64,000 bases of DNA from Siphonodentalium dalli. Lineage: Eukaryota > Mollusca > Scaphopoda > Gadilida > Siphonodentaliidae. A program made the translations under genes and the position numbers. This document shows positions 44,501-56,550 of this stretch, piece after piece (within the stretch, counting starts at the first letter, position 1; the number at the start of each line of letters is the position of its first letter). The notes beneath the pieces were generated by a model, which searched no databases, was not told the DNA's origin, and saw only the letters and a program-made list of their open reading frames with translations. Location of the stretch: NCBI GenBank assembly GCA_032622095.1, contig CP136066.1:58248609-58312608 (forward strand), written 5' to 3'.

Positions 44501-47178
44501 GCACCGTGCGTATTGTTATTATCTGCTTGAATTTGTTCGATGAGACAATTGCTGTACGCAACAAGATTTTTCTTTTGTTCATGGTCAAGACGTGTGGGTA
44601 TGTTATGCATTATGGTCTTCTACGCCTTAGCAGAAAGGCATCCGTCAAATGTCTGGCTTTCAACATTCGAAGCCATATACATAAGTTGTCCGGGTACGTC
44701 AGTGCATTAGATGAGTATGTGAATTGATGATCCATATATTGAGAAGTGGCTGTTTGGTAAGATCACCAGGTGTATATGTTTTTATCCCCATTAGGTCACC
44801 AAAGCTGAAAATACGCAGATAGCGAGGTCCTTCTGAAAGCTAGTATACGCATCGACCACATTCCTTTCTAGTTTATCGCACAAAATAACGCCCAGATCCC
44901 ATATGTAGCATCTGAATTATACCATAAGCTATACCACGAATGAAGATCGCCAAGAATAAGGATAAGAATTCCCAACTTTCGAGACAAACACGTGAGCTGG
45001 GACCTTTCTAAAAAGAAGTATAGAAAACTGTGATGGTGTGAGAGAGATAGATTAATCTGACGAAGAGACGGAAACTGGTCCATGCAGATAATGCTGAATG
45101 TGGCAAATCAGAATAAGCTCAGGTACTGTTGTTTTGATTTTTGGAGGCCATACTATGGCTATTTGGCGCACCTAAACGGCCATTATGGGCGCTTATGGTG
45201 GACAATGGATTTCGAAATGCCACATCGCGATGATTAATTGTGGGTTTTCATCTTTCCAGAAGGCTACGACTTATGTTGAAACTAATAAATGGCCTATAGT
45301 ATGTACAGTATCGTCCATACGTATCGATATAAAAGTTGAAATTAGTATGTGATAATATCGACTTCTTTTCAATTTCTGGCCGCCAGTTTGGCCACCATCT
45401 TGACTGTGAGAGTTTGCCAAACTCAAAAGAATACTTCATATCAATGTTCCATATGAACATGTAATTGTGGGCAGAATTCGCGTAACAATAACGACCATCG
45501 TAAGAAAGTAAAGGAATGTGAGCTTGATTTCAAATTTCGGTCTCCATTTTGGCCGCCATCTTCGATTTGGAAAACAATTTATTGTATAAGATGCAAGGTA
45601 ATTACTTCACCTCAGTATTTCCAAATCAACTGTCCGCATGTGTGCAGTTGTCTCGAAAATAATGCCCAATGATGTGAATATGAGAGAATTTCGGTGATTT
45701 TTCAAAATCTTTCCGCCATTGTGGGCGCCATTTTAGATCTGGGGAACTTTTATTTGGATATGGTATAATGAAAGTACTTCGCCTAAGTGTTCCCAACTCA
45801 CAATAGTTAACAGGTGTCGAATTGTCGTGACAATAACGCTCACTGATGTTAAAATCAGCAATTTTTGGCGATTTTTCTATTTCTGGTGGTCATTTTGGCA
45901 GCCGTCTTGGATTTGGATAAATATTCCACAACTCAGGTATAAGAGAAATCCTAGCTCGAGTACCTCCTGTACATATATATGCATGGGTGTTGTTATGATA
46001 GCAATAACTTTCATTGATTCGAAACATTACATCGCGTTATTAGTGTTGGTTCGGCTTTGACCTATTATACCGGCATTTGGGAAACTTGTTATTGGACAAA
46101 ACTATCCCGCTATGAATGTATATTATGATCCCATTGTGTTCGTCAATGACTCTTCTATACGATAATTGTATAAATTCACTCCAAGTTGCCAATATTTTCC
46201 CATAGAGACAAACGAAAGGTGGTAAAATGTAAGAAAAATAGCATATATTCACATTTCGGCGGCCATCTTGGCCGCCATATTGGATTCTGGTGTCGGACTT
46301 TTGGCTAATTGGTGAGGGTTGTATATTAGCATAACGAAGCGAGCGGAAAACAAGACCGCTTTTTATATAATCTTTACTATAACGGCGATCAAAGAGACCT
46401 GATGCATATAAACAAAATGGCCGCCACGATGGACGCCATCTTGTCTGGAGTCTCTGCGGCCACTTTTTTTCTTGTTAACAACCGAAACAAATTAGAGGAG
46501 ACATTACGAAAGAAAATTAGTGGGGTGAAGTTGAGTCCTGGTGGGGGTGCAGATGTCGACCAATATCTCCTGGACTAATATATACGCGTCAAATTCGCAA
46601 TGTAACATTAACGAAGAGTACATTCCATGAAGCCATATCAACATTACGTATGCAATATATCATCAAGAGTCGCATGCTTTCCATACAACACCAATTCAAA
46701 ATGCTTGTTTCTATGTCGATGTGCTGGCTAACTGTTCCAAAGAGCGCACATATCACACTCTGCTCACATTGTAATCTCTAATTCTATCATGTTATACGGT
46801 AAATTGAGACTAAATATTTCTTCATGTTGTCCCAAGTGCGTATTATCTCTTTTATAATCACCACTTGGAACAGACCGGTCCTGAAAAAAATTCCGTTTCC
46901 ATAGTGTCCCACGAAAAATATTCTACTAAAACTGAGTCCATATTGTGCTAAATGCAAAAAATCGCACCCACCTCCCGAATCTGGTCGAAATATCATATAA
47001 GAAAGAGCATCTCCTTATCGAAGTTGATGGTTATTGGCAGAATGAATACTGATTTCTCGGCAGATACCAGGATATCCACCATAAGTCTAATAACAACCAA
47101 TTTCCAGAACTTTGAAATTTAAAAATCGATTTACTCGGAAACACAAAAAATGCACTTAGGACAGAATGGAAATCAGGT
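41572..47178. mobile_element. 5.6-kb near-palindromic foldback element, CGCG target duplication
   Basis: The ends ACCTGATTTCCATTCTGTCC plus TAAGTG (41572-41597) and the perfect inverse (47153-47178) are flanked by CGCG (41568-41571 and 47179-47182) inside the LINE. The two halves are inverted copies from about 42018 to near the centre at ~44300: for example the 33 bp at 42564-42596 reappear exactly inverted at 46003-46035, and 43766-43860 pairs with 44640-44727. Similarity falls from roughly 88% in the outer arms to about 70% near the centre by eye. The arms carry many ATGGCGGCCATCTTGG-type words. No conserved long frame is apparent. Confidence 0.88.
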
Positions 47179-48504
47179 CGCGATCTATCTGGGCTTTGCA
47201 AAATTTTCCATTCGCACAAAATTTAATACCAAGATAGGTATATTCCTTAACTGTTTCCAACGGAGTGTTGCTTAATTTAAAGGCAGTTTGTTTTTTGTTT
47301 TTTGCTCGTTTCCTGAATATCAGGCATTTAGTTTTCTGAAGATTCACTTCTACTTTGTTCCTTATGCTGTAATTCTCCAATTTATTCAAACATCTTTGCA
47401 TACCTTCAGCAGTTTCAGATAGCATAACCAGATCATCTGCAAATAGCATATGACTTAGAGATTTTTCGCCAACTTTAACCGGTTTGCACGAATCATCAAA
47501 TTCGGCGCTAATGTCATCAATAAATTTTTTGAAAATTGTGGGAGAAATAATACATCCTTGTCTAACGCCAATATTTGAAATCATAGGAGGCCCATAACCT
47601 TGGCTAGTTCGTACCGAATAAGCACTTGACGCATACATAGATTCAATAGTTTTCATAATATTTCCATCGATACCAACATGTTTCAATTTAGTAAGCATTG
47701 TCTCTCGGTGGACAGTATCAAATGCCTTACGGAAGTCTACAAATACTGCATATAGAGGTTTTGCCTCTTTCAGGTACTTGGTAGTTAGCGATTTCAAAAT
47801 GAACGCACTATCAATCGTGCTTCTATTTTTTCTAAATCCATATAATATCATTATCATCCAAAAATTTGGAAATTCGTGTATTGATTATTTTGTTAAATAT
47901 TTTACTTATAGAACTGCTCAAAGCTATAGCTCTATAATTGTTTGGATCGTGACGATCACCTTTTTTTATAGATAGGTGTCAGTGTGGACTCGCTCCAACA
48001 TGTAGGATAATATGAAGAGTTCAGAACCAAATTAAACAACTTTGTTAAATCTTGTGCCATAATCGGTCCGACGGCTTTCCATAGTTCATTCCGCAGCCCG
48101 TCACTGCCTGGAGATTTATTATTTTTCAAACTCTTCAGAACGCCTATTACTTCCAGGGTCGAAATTTCATCATTATTGAGATCGCAAATGATCTTAGGTT
48201 TGTCTGTTTTACATATAAAAGAATCTTTATCCCGATGAGCGCTGTTGCAATATAAATCATTAAAGAATTTAACAGTAATGTCTGGATGAAGACCGTCGTT
48301 ATCTTTCCTACTATCATCTCTCATTTTTTTAATAAACTTCCAGTATTCACTCGGATCTGACGTTTCCATGTTTTCAAGTTCTATTGCAAATTTGTGTCGG
48401 AATAATTTAGCTCTATATTTAGTTTCCCTTTTATATGCTTTTTTGGCTGCGCAAAATTTTTCAATTAAACTTTTGTTCAGCGGCTGCTCTCTCATTTCGC
48501 GCAC
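47179..48504 (-). pseudogene. LINE reverse transcriptase, 5' portion, frame-shifted
   Basis: The minus strand shows LKNNKSPGSDGLRNELWK at the start of the RT, FVDFRKAFDTVHRE (first catalytic Asp), GVRQGCIISP and LFADDLVMLSE (catalytic FADD), then YLGIKFCANGKF. Two frame breaks separate the parts: an extra A in a seven-A run at about 47961-47967, and a second break near 47845-47860. No endonuclease domain is seen upstream. The protein is cut at its end by CGCG and the foldback element. It was a replication enzyme of a non-LTR element and cannot work as it stands. Confidence 0.9.
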
Positions 48505-48641
48505 AGCTTTTTTTTTTATTAAATGTTAAGATTTATGAATCCTTAGATTTAACTTGTTTCCAAAAATGACATTTTGAGGCGTTTTGTCCCTTCTAAGAGG
48601 ATTTAAATAAACAAAATAACTTTAAAAAAAGCAGTGGGTGT

Positions 48642-48840
48642 TTAAAGGTTCCAATCCAATCAGACACTCCTAAATTACTATTTCTTTGGCTTCGGGGGTA
48701 AAAAAATATTTGATTTGAATCGAGGAACCCAGAAGCACGTGGTCAAACGGACGAAGATGCGTATGAAGATGGATAACTCTAAATTCAAGTGGTAATAATA
48801 ACCCACTTGATTTTAGAGTTATCCATCTTCCAAAAAGAAC
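48642..48840 (+). mobile_element. TTAAAGGTAC-family fragment
   Basis: It opens TTAAAGGTTCCAATCCAATC, has TTACTATTTCTTTGGCTTCG and GAATCGAGGAACCC, then skips to an inverted pair of the family's GGATAACTCTAAATTCAAGT block (48769-48832). The right end is missing. Confidence 0.75.
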
Positions 48841-48894
48841 GCAGGGAATATATTTCTCAGTTATGACCTTTTCCTTGATAATGTACTTCACTGT

Positions 48895-49255
48895 AGGCGC
48901 AGAGACGTGGCGACAGGGGGGTTTGGGGGTGTCTCACCCCCCCCCCAACTTATGTCAAAATCTTCAACAGTTGGAAATTTCATACCTGTCAAAACATTAG
49001 TTGGAAATATCACACCAACAATAGGTTGAAAATGTTCTTGTAGTTTGATTTTCAAACAATTTATTGGGGGAATTAATTGTTTTTGGACCAATATTTGCAT
49101 ATGTTCCTATCTTTGGTCAAAATTTTTGACTGAGATGGTCATCAGTTGGAAATTTTCCAGCCTTATGGGGGTGACAGGTTGGAAATTTCCAACACTTGGA
49201 AAGCTTGTGTCCTGCTCCCTCCCCCGTGGCCAGTCAAACCTACTAGTTAATTTAA
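48895..49255 (+). repeat. Dispersed repeat F (AGTTGGAAATTTC family), copy 1
   Basis: GACGTGGCGACAGGG opens the block; AGTTGGAAATTTC recurs within it, and CTCCCCCGTGGCCAGTCAAA closes it. Related copies are at 61053-61520 and 62355-62830. Confidence 0.7.
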
Positions 49256-49280
49256 GAACACAATATTGTCATACATTTGG

Positions 49281-49695
49281 TTAAAGGTACTCAATCCGAT
49301 AAAACTCCTCTCAATTACTATTTCAATGGCTTCGGGGGTCAAAAATATTTGATTCGAGTCGAGGAAGTCACCCATCAAAGCTCAGATTTGTTAGATATCG
49401 ATTTTAGAAATCTATTATTTTTCATTATCGGGAATTCTTTCTGGCCCAGAAGACAGTCAAAATTTCGTTATTATTACCACTTGATTATAGAGTTATCCAT
49501 CCTTGTCTGTTTGAATAGAGTTTTGGCGTAAAATCTCGAGCAGGTTACCAAATTGACGGCAGTTATTAGTACTCATCTCGAGCAATTAACAAATTTCAAA
49601 AATCAATATCTAATAACTCTGAGCTTTGTTTGATGGGTTCCTCGACTCGAATCAAATATTTTTTACCCCCAAAGCCAAATAAATAGTAATATTAG
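49281..49695 (+). mobile_element. TTAAAGGTAC-family element, right tip missing
   Basis: It opens TTAAAGGTACTCAATCCGAT and has both arms of the family (GATTCGAGTCGAGGAA on the left, TTCCTCGACTCGAATCAAAT on the right). It stops at AATAGTAATATTAG, where the X-box repeat starts. Confidence 0.85.
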
Positions 49696-49698
49696 TGG

Positions 49699-49840
49699 GG
49701 CGGATAGATGACAAAATCGTGCATTTTATGGTAAAAGCACCAAACTTGACACGCATGTACTACATATAAAAATAAGACATTTTGGATATCATGCCAAGCT
49801 GGAGAATGCCCATGGTTGCCATGGCAACCGTTTTGACAAC
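49699..49840 (+). repeat. Dispersed repeat E with RFX/X-box palindrome, copy 1
   Basis: CGTGCATTTTATGGTAAAAG, TTTGGATATCATGCCAAGCT and CCCATGGTTGCCATGGCAAC are shared with the inverted copy at 60740-60962 and a diverged copy at 52245-52370. GTTGCCATGGCAAC (49815-49828) is a perfect palindromic X-box (GTNRCC-N2-RGYAAC). Confidence 0.85.
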
Positions 49841-50905
49841 AAGTATGCATCGTTATATATGACTCAGTTTCTGATCGAAAAACAATGTTTTATGTACTTG
49901 TACTGAAAAGGGATCAGGCTATATATCCATTGACTCGTGTGTCCGTTATAGTTGGGTAGAATCAAAATGGCGGATAAAATGGCCGCCATTTGTTTGAAAG
50001 TCCCTATTATTGGCTGCGTGTATCAACATTTTATTGAGATGTGCACGTACATTTTTTATTATAAAATGTACTTTGACAAGAAAATATAAACTGATAAATC
50101 ACTCTGTATATATATAACAATTCTAAGATTGCACAACAACAATTATAGGCTAGAAGATGATGGAATAGCGTAAATATAATGCAAAAAAAACACAAGGGGT
50201 TGTTTGTTTTGATTACTATAATTGATGGTTACAATGGCACGAGAAGCATTTCTATGATATAAAACTATCTGAAAGTTGATTATGACAATCTTTCGCGTTA
50301 ACTTTATATCATATCATTTTAGCGAGTGTGTGTGGACAATATTGGTCTGGTACAAAACTGCTTGGCAACCGTTGCTATGGAGCTACCCGATTACCTTTGT
50401 GCAGCTATAATTACACTTACTCACAATTTGACAAGCTGCTAATCATTGTGGTATTATATGCGCAATATACAAGTACCGCAAGGTTTACATATTTATGATA
50501 TTAACTATAATTCTTCCAAATAGAGGTAAGCAAATGTTTTTATTACGAGCGTAGGTGCGAATTATGTGCGACAAGGTATGATATTAATTGTTTACATTTG
50601 CAATAGCAATATCGTGAGATATGTGTAATTCCCTATATAGTTGTTATACATCTGAAGTGTGCTAAAATACTCTAATATATTATGAGAATCAATCGGGCAA
50701 TAACTCGTGGCATTTCGCCGCTCCAATATGGGATAAAACAGTCAAAGACACTCATTCTGCGATAAGTGGCATTCAAGAATGTGCAATGGATAGTCATGTA
50801 TGAAGAATTCATGACAAATCGCCAGTCAATTCTGCTAGTTGTGTGAACGCACCATAAAGAGTTGGAAAAATTTGCATACAATAATGTCACTGTTGGCAAC
50901 ACTTA
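49841..50905. other. Gene-free stretch
   Basis: CAAAATGGCGGATAAAATGG (49965) is one of the ATGGCGGCCAT-type words. Nothing else is recognised. Confidence 0.4.
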
Positions 50906-51055
50906 CAGTAATGCCCTAAGTAATCGACATCTTAACCAAAGCAGAGTTATGGGTAATTTTCAGTCGGGAAATATGGATATTTATTTCCGACTAAATCCTG
51001 AAAATTACCCATAATTCTGATGTGGTTAATGGGTCGATTACTTAGGGCATTACTG
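50906..51055. mobile_element. Palindromic TA-flanked MITE, copy 3
   Basis: CAGTAATGCCCTAAGTAATC at the left and the inverse GATTACTTAGGGCATTACTG at the right, with TA on both sides (50904-50905, 51056-51057). The arms of about 65 bp share TTATGGGTAATTTTCAG and the loop has GAAATATGGATATTTATTTC. Confidence 0.92.
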
Positions 51056-51221
51056 TATTTGCAATTGCAACTGCATAGAGCAATACAGCGTAATGATGCC
51101 CTCGAGAATTAACAATTGGTTTTGCACCCATTCTTGCAACCACTTCGCAATAGTTCTTGGCAACCTTTGGATGCTCCAGGAAGATCGGTCCATGTCACAC
51201 TCCAACTTCCTTCATAGTAGC

Positions 51222-52117
51222 CTGTCATTTGTATAAAAAATGGGTTTCGTAAACAAAATTGGGGATTTTGGGCAATGTAGTTAATCGTAAATCCCATATA
51301 CTGGAGACATTGGAAACCATTGTTGGTAAGCTTCTTATCGATTAGTAGCCTAAAAAAATGGCGTTACCATAGCAACAGTATGTGGTTTCTGAGAATTCTT
51401 GAAAATGATCATATATGAACTATTTTAGTGAGAACGGTGGACTTGTTGGTGGATATAGTTATATAATAATACTTGTATGCATACATTCTCCAAGACAAAC
51501 CGCCAGCACTTATCTCAAGAGTCAAGGTGACTATGAAAGGTCAAGTGTTTTATCACTTCATGTGCTATTATTTGTCTTTATGAGGAACCTTTCTCAATTT
51601 ATTACATCATAATGATATTTTGTTACATTCTGGAGATCATAGCCTTTAATTTGATACACATATAGTAGACTGTCATTTGTATAAAAAATGGGTTTCGTAA
51701 ACAAAATTGGGGATTTTGGGCAATGTAGTTAATCGTAAATCCCATATACTGGAGACATTGGAAACCATTGTTGGTAAGCTTCTTATCGATTAGTAGCCTC
51801 AAAAAATGGCGTTACCATAGCAACAGCATGTGGTTTCTGAGAATTCTTGAAAATGATCATATATGAACTATTTTAGTGAGAACGGTGGACTTGTTGGTGG
51901 ATATAGTTATATAATAATACTTGTATGCATACATTCTCCAAGACAAACCGCCAGCACTGATCTCAAGAGTCAAGGTGACTATGAAAGGTCAAGTGTTTTA
52001 TCACTTCATGTGCTATTATTTGTCTTTATGAGGAACCTTTCTCAATTTATTACATCATAATGATATTTTGTTACATTCTGGAGATCATAGCCTTTAATTT
52101 GATACACATATCTTATC
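51222..52117 (+). repeat. Recent 448-bp tandem duplication
   Basis: The block starting TGTCATTTGTATAAAAAATG at 51223 starts again at 51671. Only about three base differences were seen (near 51350/51798, 51378/51826 and 51512/51960). Each copy contains one perfect X-box, GTTACCATAGCAAC (51363-51376 and 51811-51824). The identical 65-codon frames at 51415 and 51863 are not supported as genes. Confidence 0.95.
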
Positions 52118-52244
52118 CATAGGCTGATTATTACTTGTGTGAGAGATTTTACGAAACATGTGACCGGGCCAATTGGCGACCCTTAAAATTAGAAATTGCT
52201 CTTCCCGATAGACAATGGCCACACCATTACTTGGGTGGAAAGAG

Positions 52245-52370
52245 GACACAATCGTCAATTTTATGTTAAAAGCATCGCAGTTGGCACACATGTATATTAC
52301 ACAATTATATATCACTTTGGATATGATCCGAATAACGTACACCGTTGGCATGGCAACCATTTTGGTGAAA
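52245..52370 (+). repeat. Dispersed repeat E, diverged copy 2
   Basis: ATCGTCAATTTTATGTTAAA, then CTTTGGATATGATCCGAA and CCGTTGGCATGGCAACCATT follow the order of copy 1 with many changes. The X-box has one mismatch (GTTGGCATGGCAAC, 52344-52357). Confidence 0.65.
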
Positions 52371-52549
52371 TCACCTGTTTTTTGCCATACTCTATCCATT
52401 ATGTATTGCTAATGACCAGCAACCTCATAAAAACTGTTCGCTGTGCATCTATTTTAATTGGGTCATATACTTGTAAGAACATATAAATTTTATATATGGG
52501 TAGATTCAAAATGCTACCCCCAACAGTATGGTAATAGGACTCATGTACG

Positions 52550-52576
52550 CCAATAATAATAATAATAATAATAATA
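52550..52576 (+). repeat. (AAT)n microsatellite
   Basis: Eight consecutive AAT units run into TATATAT. Confidence 0.9.
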
Positions 52577-53336
52577 TATATTTAACAACAGTTAATGAGC
52601 ATCGATGTTTTTATTTATTTCCAGATATTCTCGTAGATCAGTTCAGTTGAAGTGCTTTAAAGTTATCGCCCTGGGATTACTCAAGTACACAATTTAAAAT
52701 CCATATCTCATGTAAAACATCCGCTTTGCGAAAACGACCGAGATGTTGCTATAAAAAATCCGTTTATCAACTATGCATCAAATCGGTCGACGTTTGTTCA
52801 AGTTATATATCGAGATAACAACATTAAGTTTTATTAAATAGACAATGGGCCTTTTGTTTCTGTTTGATTGCTTTGAAAAATTCGACTGACTGAATACTGG
52901 GAAAGGATAGTTGAATACTATTTCAATAGAACACAAACATTATATGTAAGACAGACGTAGAGAGAGAGATAATATAGAGTGAAAGACAAGGTATATAGAT
53001 GAAGAATGGAGAGAGAGAGCGCGGGAAATATGCTTCTTTTATATTTATATTTTGTCTGATAGATATATAAGGTTATTGTTATTAATTTCGGCGTAATGGT
53101 TGCGTGTTCGGTCAATGGATATGGATTTTGAATGGTATAAGTGATTAATCCTCAAGAGGAATGAGATTGTATTACTTGTTGTGCTTATCAAATAAGCGCA
53201 TCTGCAGCCATAAACTATTATATTGGTGTTAGGGTCCTTCTTCATAAAATGTTGGTGCGTGTGTAAGAAACAAGTATATTATAACGGTATATTTTGAAGG
53301 GGGGGGGGGGGTACTTGTTTGTCCGAAAATGTAGTC

Positions 53337-53735
53337 TCAAGAGTTCCGAAATATATCAATGACCTTTTTTATAAAAACTGAGAGATTCTTTGTAATTCTT
53401 CTGTTGTGGTTATTGAATAGTGCTGCTAACTTGTTAGCGTTTGGTCTCCGGTAATAGTATATGGTCCCATGTATTGTACGCGTATGTCTTGGGCTTCAAT
53501 ACATTTAAGGATGACATGATACTCGTCGCCAATTTCTGAGTTGCAGAGGGCATATAATCTATCCGAATATGGGGCATTGGTCCACGTGCCATATTCTATT
53601 GGGAGTCTATGGTTCCTCGTTCGGAAAAGAAGGATGCTTTGCACGACTCGGTGGTTTGTTATTGATATGTAGCTTTCTCGTTCAAATGAGGTCTTGATAA
53701 TACGATAAAAGGCGAATTTACTGGATGTTGCTGTC
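53337..53735 (-). pseudogene. LINE 3' fragment, C-terminal Cys/His region
   Basis: The minus strand reads FERESYISITNHRVVQSILL, FRTRNHRLPIEYGTW and then LCNSEIGDEYHVILKC, the C-X2-C...H...C region usual at the end of non-LTR RT proteins (here the first Cys pair is incomplete). After a frame shift the end continues as AALFNNHNRRITKNLSVFIK and stops at 53337-53339. The upstream RT core is absent. Confidence 0.8.
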
Positions 53736-54007
53736 GATTGTGCATGGCATGCTCATCGATTCTCATTCTCATGATAGCATTATGTATTCAAGCAAGTGTA
53801 CTAGTCATCATAATTATAAACCTGTGGATATATATACATAATCATAATATTTAATGAACATTGAAGTCACTTCCGACATATATATATTAGCTTACCACTA
53901 TCCGTTTTATGTTAATGTTCTAATTGGACGCTATGCCATTGGAAATGCATACATGGATGCTCATGCAGTGCCATATTCGTCAGATGTGTTATAGTTCATG
54001 AATAACT

Positions 54008-54870
54008 GGTTCGGACGTTAGAATGATCAACCAATTAGCTTGTAAAAGTGGTCAATATTAGGCAGTTTCTTTGCAAAAGACGTAAGCCTACATCCTTCTC
54101 GAAATTTGAATGTGCGCAAATTTCACCGTTTAATCTTCTAGTCTATTCCAAACAAAGCAATTTTCCAAGTAGATCTGGAGAGCTTCTATGAGTACTATGG
54201 CCTTTCCTATAGAACGTTAATGTCAATAGAACGTTGTTTGATAAACCAACCGTTAATTATGGACCCCTCCAATTCTGATCTCTCATTATTATCCAGCGAC
54301 AAAAAGGGCACCAATATCATAAGAGACATATACAACATCACAAACAACAGGTATGTCTTGGACAGTAAATGCCCTTTGTGCTTGTCGTGTTTAGTAACTC
54401 ATTCAACGTTTTTAAAAAATATTTTAGAGTTTGTGAGTTAGTCTTAGATCGGATGTTAGAATAATGAACCAATTAGTGTGTAAAAGTGGTCAATATCAGC
54501 CAGTTTCTTTGCAAAAGACATAAAGGCTACATCCTTCTAGAAAATTGTATTGTCATTGTGTTTCGCAAATTTAACGGTTTATTGTTCTAGTTTATTCTAA
54601 GCAAAGTCATTATCAAGGTAGACCTGGAGAGCTTCGAAAGGCATTATGGTATTTCCCATAGAAATTTAATTTCAATAGAACGTTTGATAAACTAAAGGCT
54701 AATTTTGGACCCCCCTCCAAATCTAACCTATCACGATAATCGAGCGACAACAAAAGTCCACCAACCTCATATGAGCGATCTACAACATCACAACACAACA
54801 GGTGTGTCTTGGAGATAGTAAGCGCCCTTTGTGTTTGTCGTGTCGAGTTATTCATTCAAAGTTTTTCAAT
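54008..54870 (+). repeat. Two direct copies of a ~430-bp block
   Basis: CGGACGTTAGAATGATCAAC (54013) and CGGATGTTAGAATAATGAAC (54451) open the copies. GTAAAAGTGGTCAATAT, CAGTTTCTTTGCAAAAGAC, GTAGATCTGGAGAGCTTC and CAACAGGTATGTCTTGGA recur in order with roughly 80% identity. Confidence 0.85.
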
Positions 54871-55184
54871 TAAACATGCGACACTTGCCAGTCAATATAG
54901 GTGATCGTGAATATGTGGCAGTGAGGCTCAAGTTGCCTCTACTCCTATCGTTAAGGCTACATACACATACAGACAATACATTCACAACTTAAAGTCTGCA
55001 AGTAACGGTATGACATGTTAGACTAAAACTGGACCATTGTCATGTGCAAATAAATTATAAGTACTTGTATTGGCGTGTGTACCCCTCCCTTCTCACATCC
55101 CTGAATCAAACGGCAATTTGATGGAAACAATTTGATGGTGACGAAATGTTTTACCAAATGTTTGGTCGGTATCCGTGGTGCATG

Positions 55185-55984
<800 letters not shown>

Positions 55985-55989
55985 TCTAT

Positions 55990-56550
55990 TGTTTGTGATT
56001 GAAGGATCGACTAATCTAATGTACAGCATAAGAAACTCATTTGACATCCAAGTATTAAGAATAAAGTTATTCACCACCCCGCCAACCCACCAACCAATAC
56101 ATAATTTCAGATCGCAGATTTTTATTCGCAATTCAACTTCCAGTTCTATAAAATGATTGTTTATGAATGAAGGATCGTCTAATCAAATACAAAAATTAGA
56201 AACTTATCTACGTCCGAGTTTAAAGACTAATGTTATTCGCCACCCCAAGTTTGAAGAATAAAGTTATTCGCCACCCCAGCCAATTCAGAAGATATTTGTT
56301 CGCAATTCCAGTTCTAAAAATGACTGTTTTTGATTGAAGGATTATCTAATCTTATGCACAAAATAACAAACTCATATGACATCAAAGTATTGAGAATAAA
56401 GTTATTCGATACCCCATCCCCCAGCCCACACCCAACCATCTTACATAATTTCTTATAGCATATTTTTGTTCGTAATTCCACTTCCAGTTCTATAAAATGA
56501 TTGTTTATGATTGAAGGCGTCTAATCTAATGCACAAATATATAAAACGAC
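55990..56550 (+). repeat. Tandem repeat, 167-180 bp unit, about 3.3 copies
   Basis: GATTGAAGGATCGACTAATC and relatives recur at 55995, 56164, 56331 and 56510. Each copy also has GAATAAAGTTATTCNCCACC and CCAGTTCTATAAAATGATTG. Confidence 0.85.

Noticed and set aside
43774-44727. Two related frames (131 codons minus strand, 122 codons plus strand) facing outward near the foldback centre
   Set aside because: The two are similar because the arms are inverted copies; the similarity includes one-base gaps and no conserved reading frame was seen, so coding is not supported.
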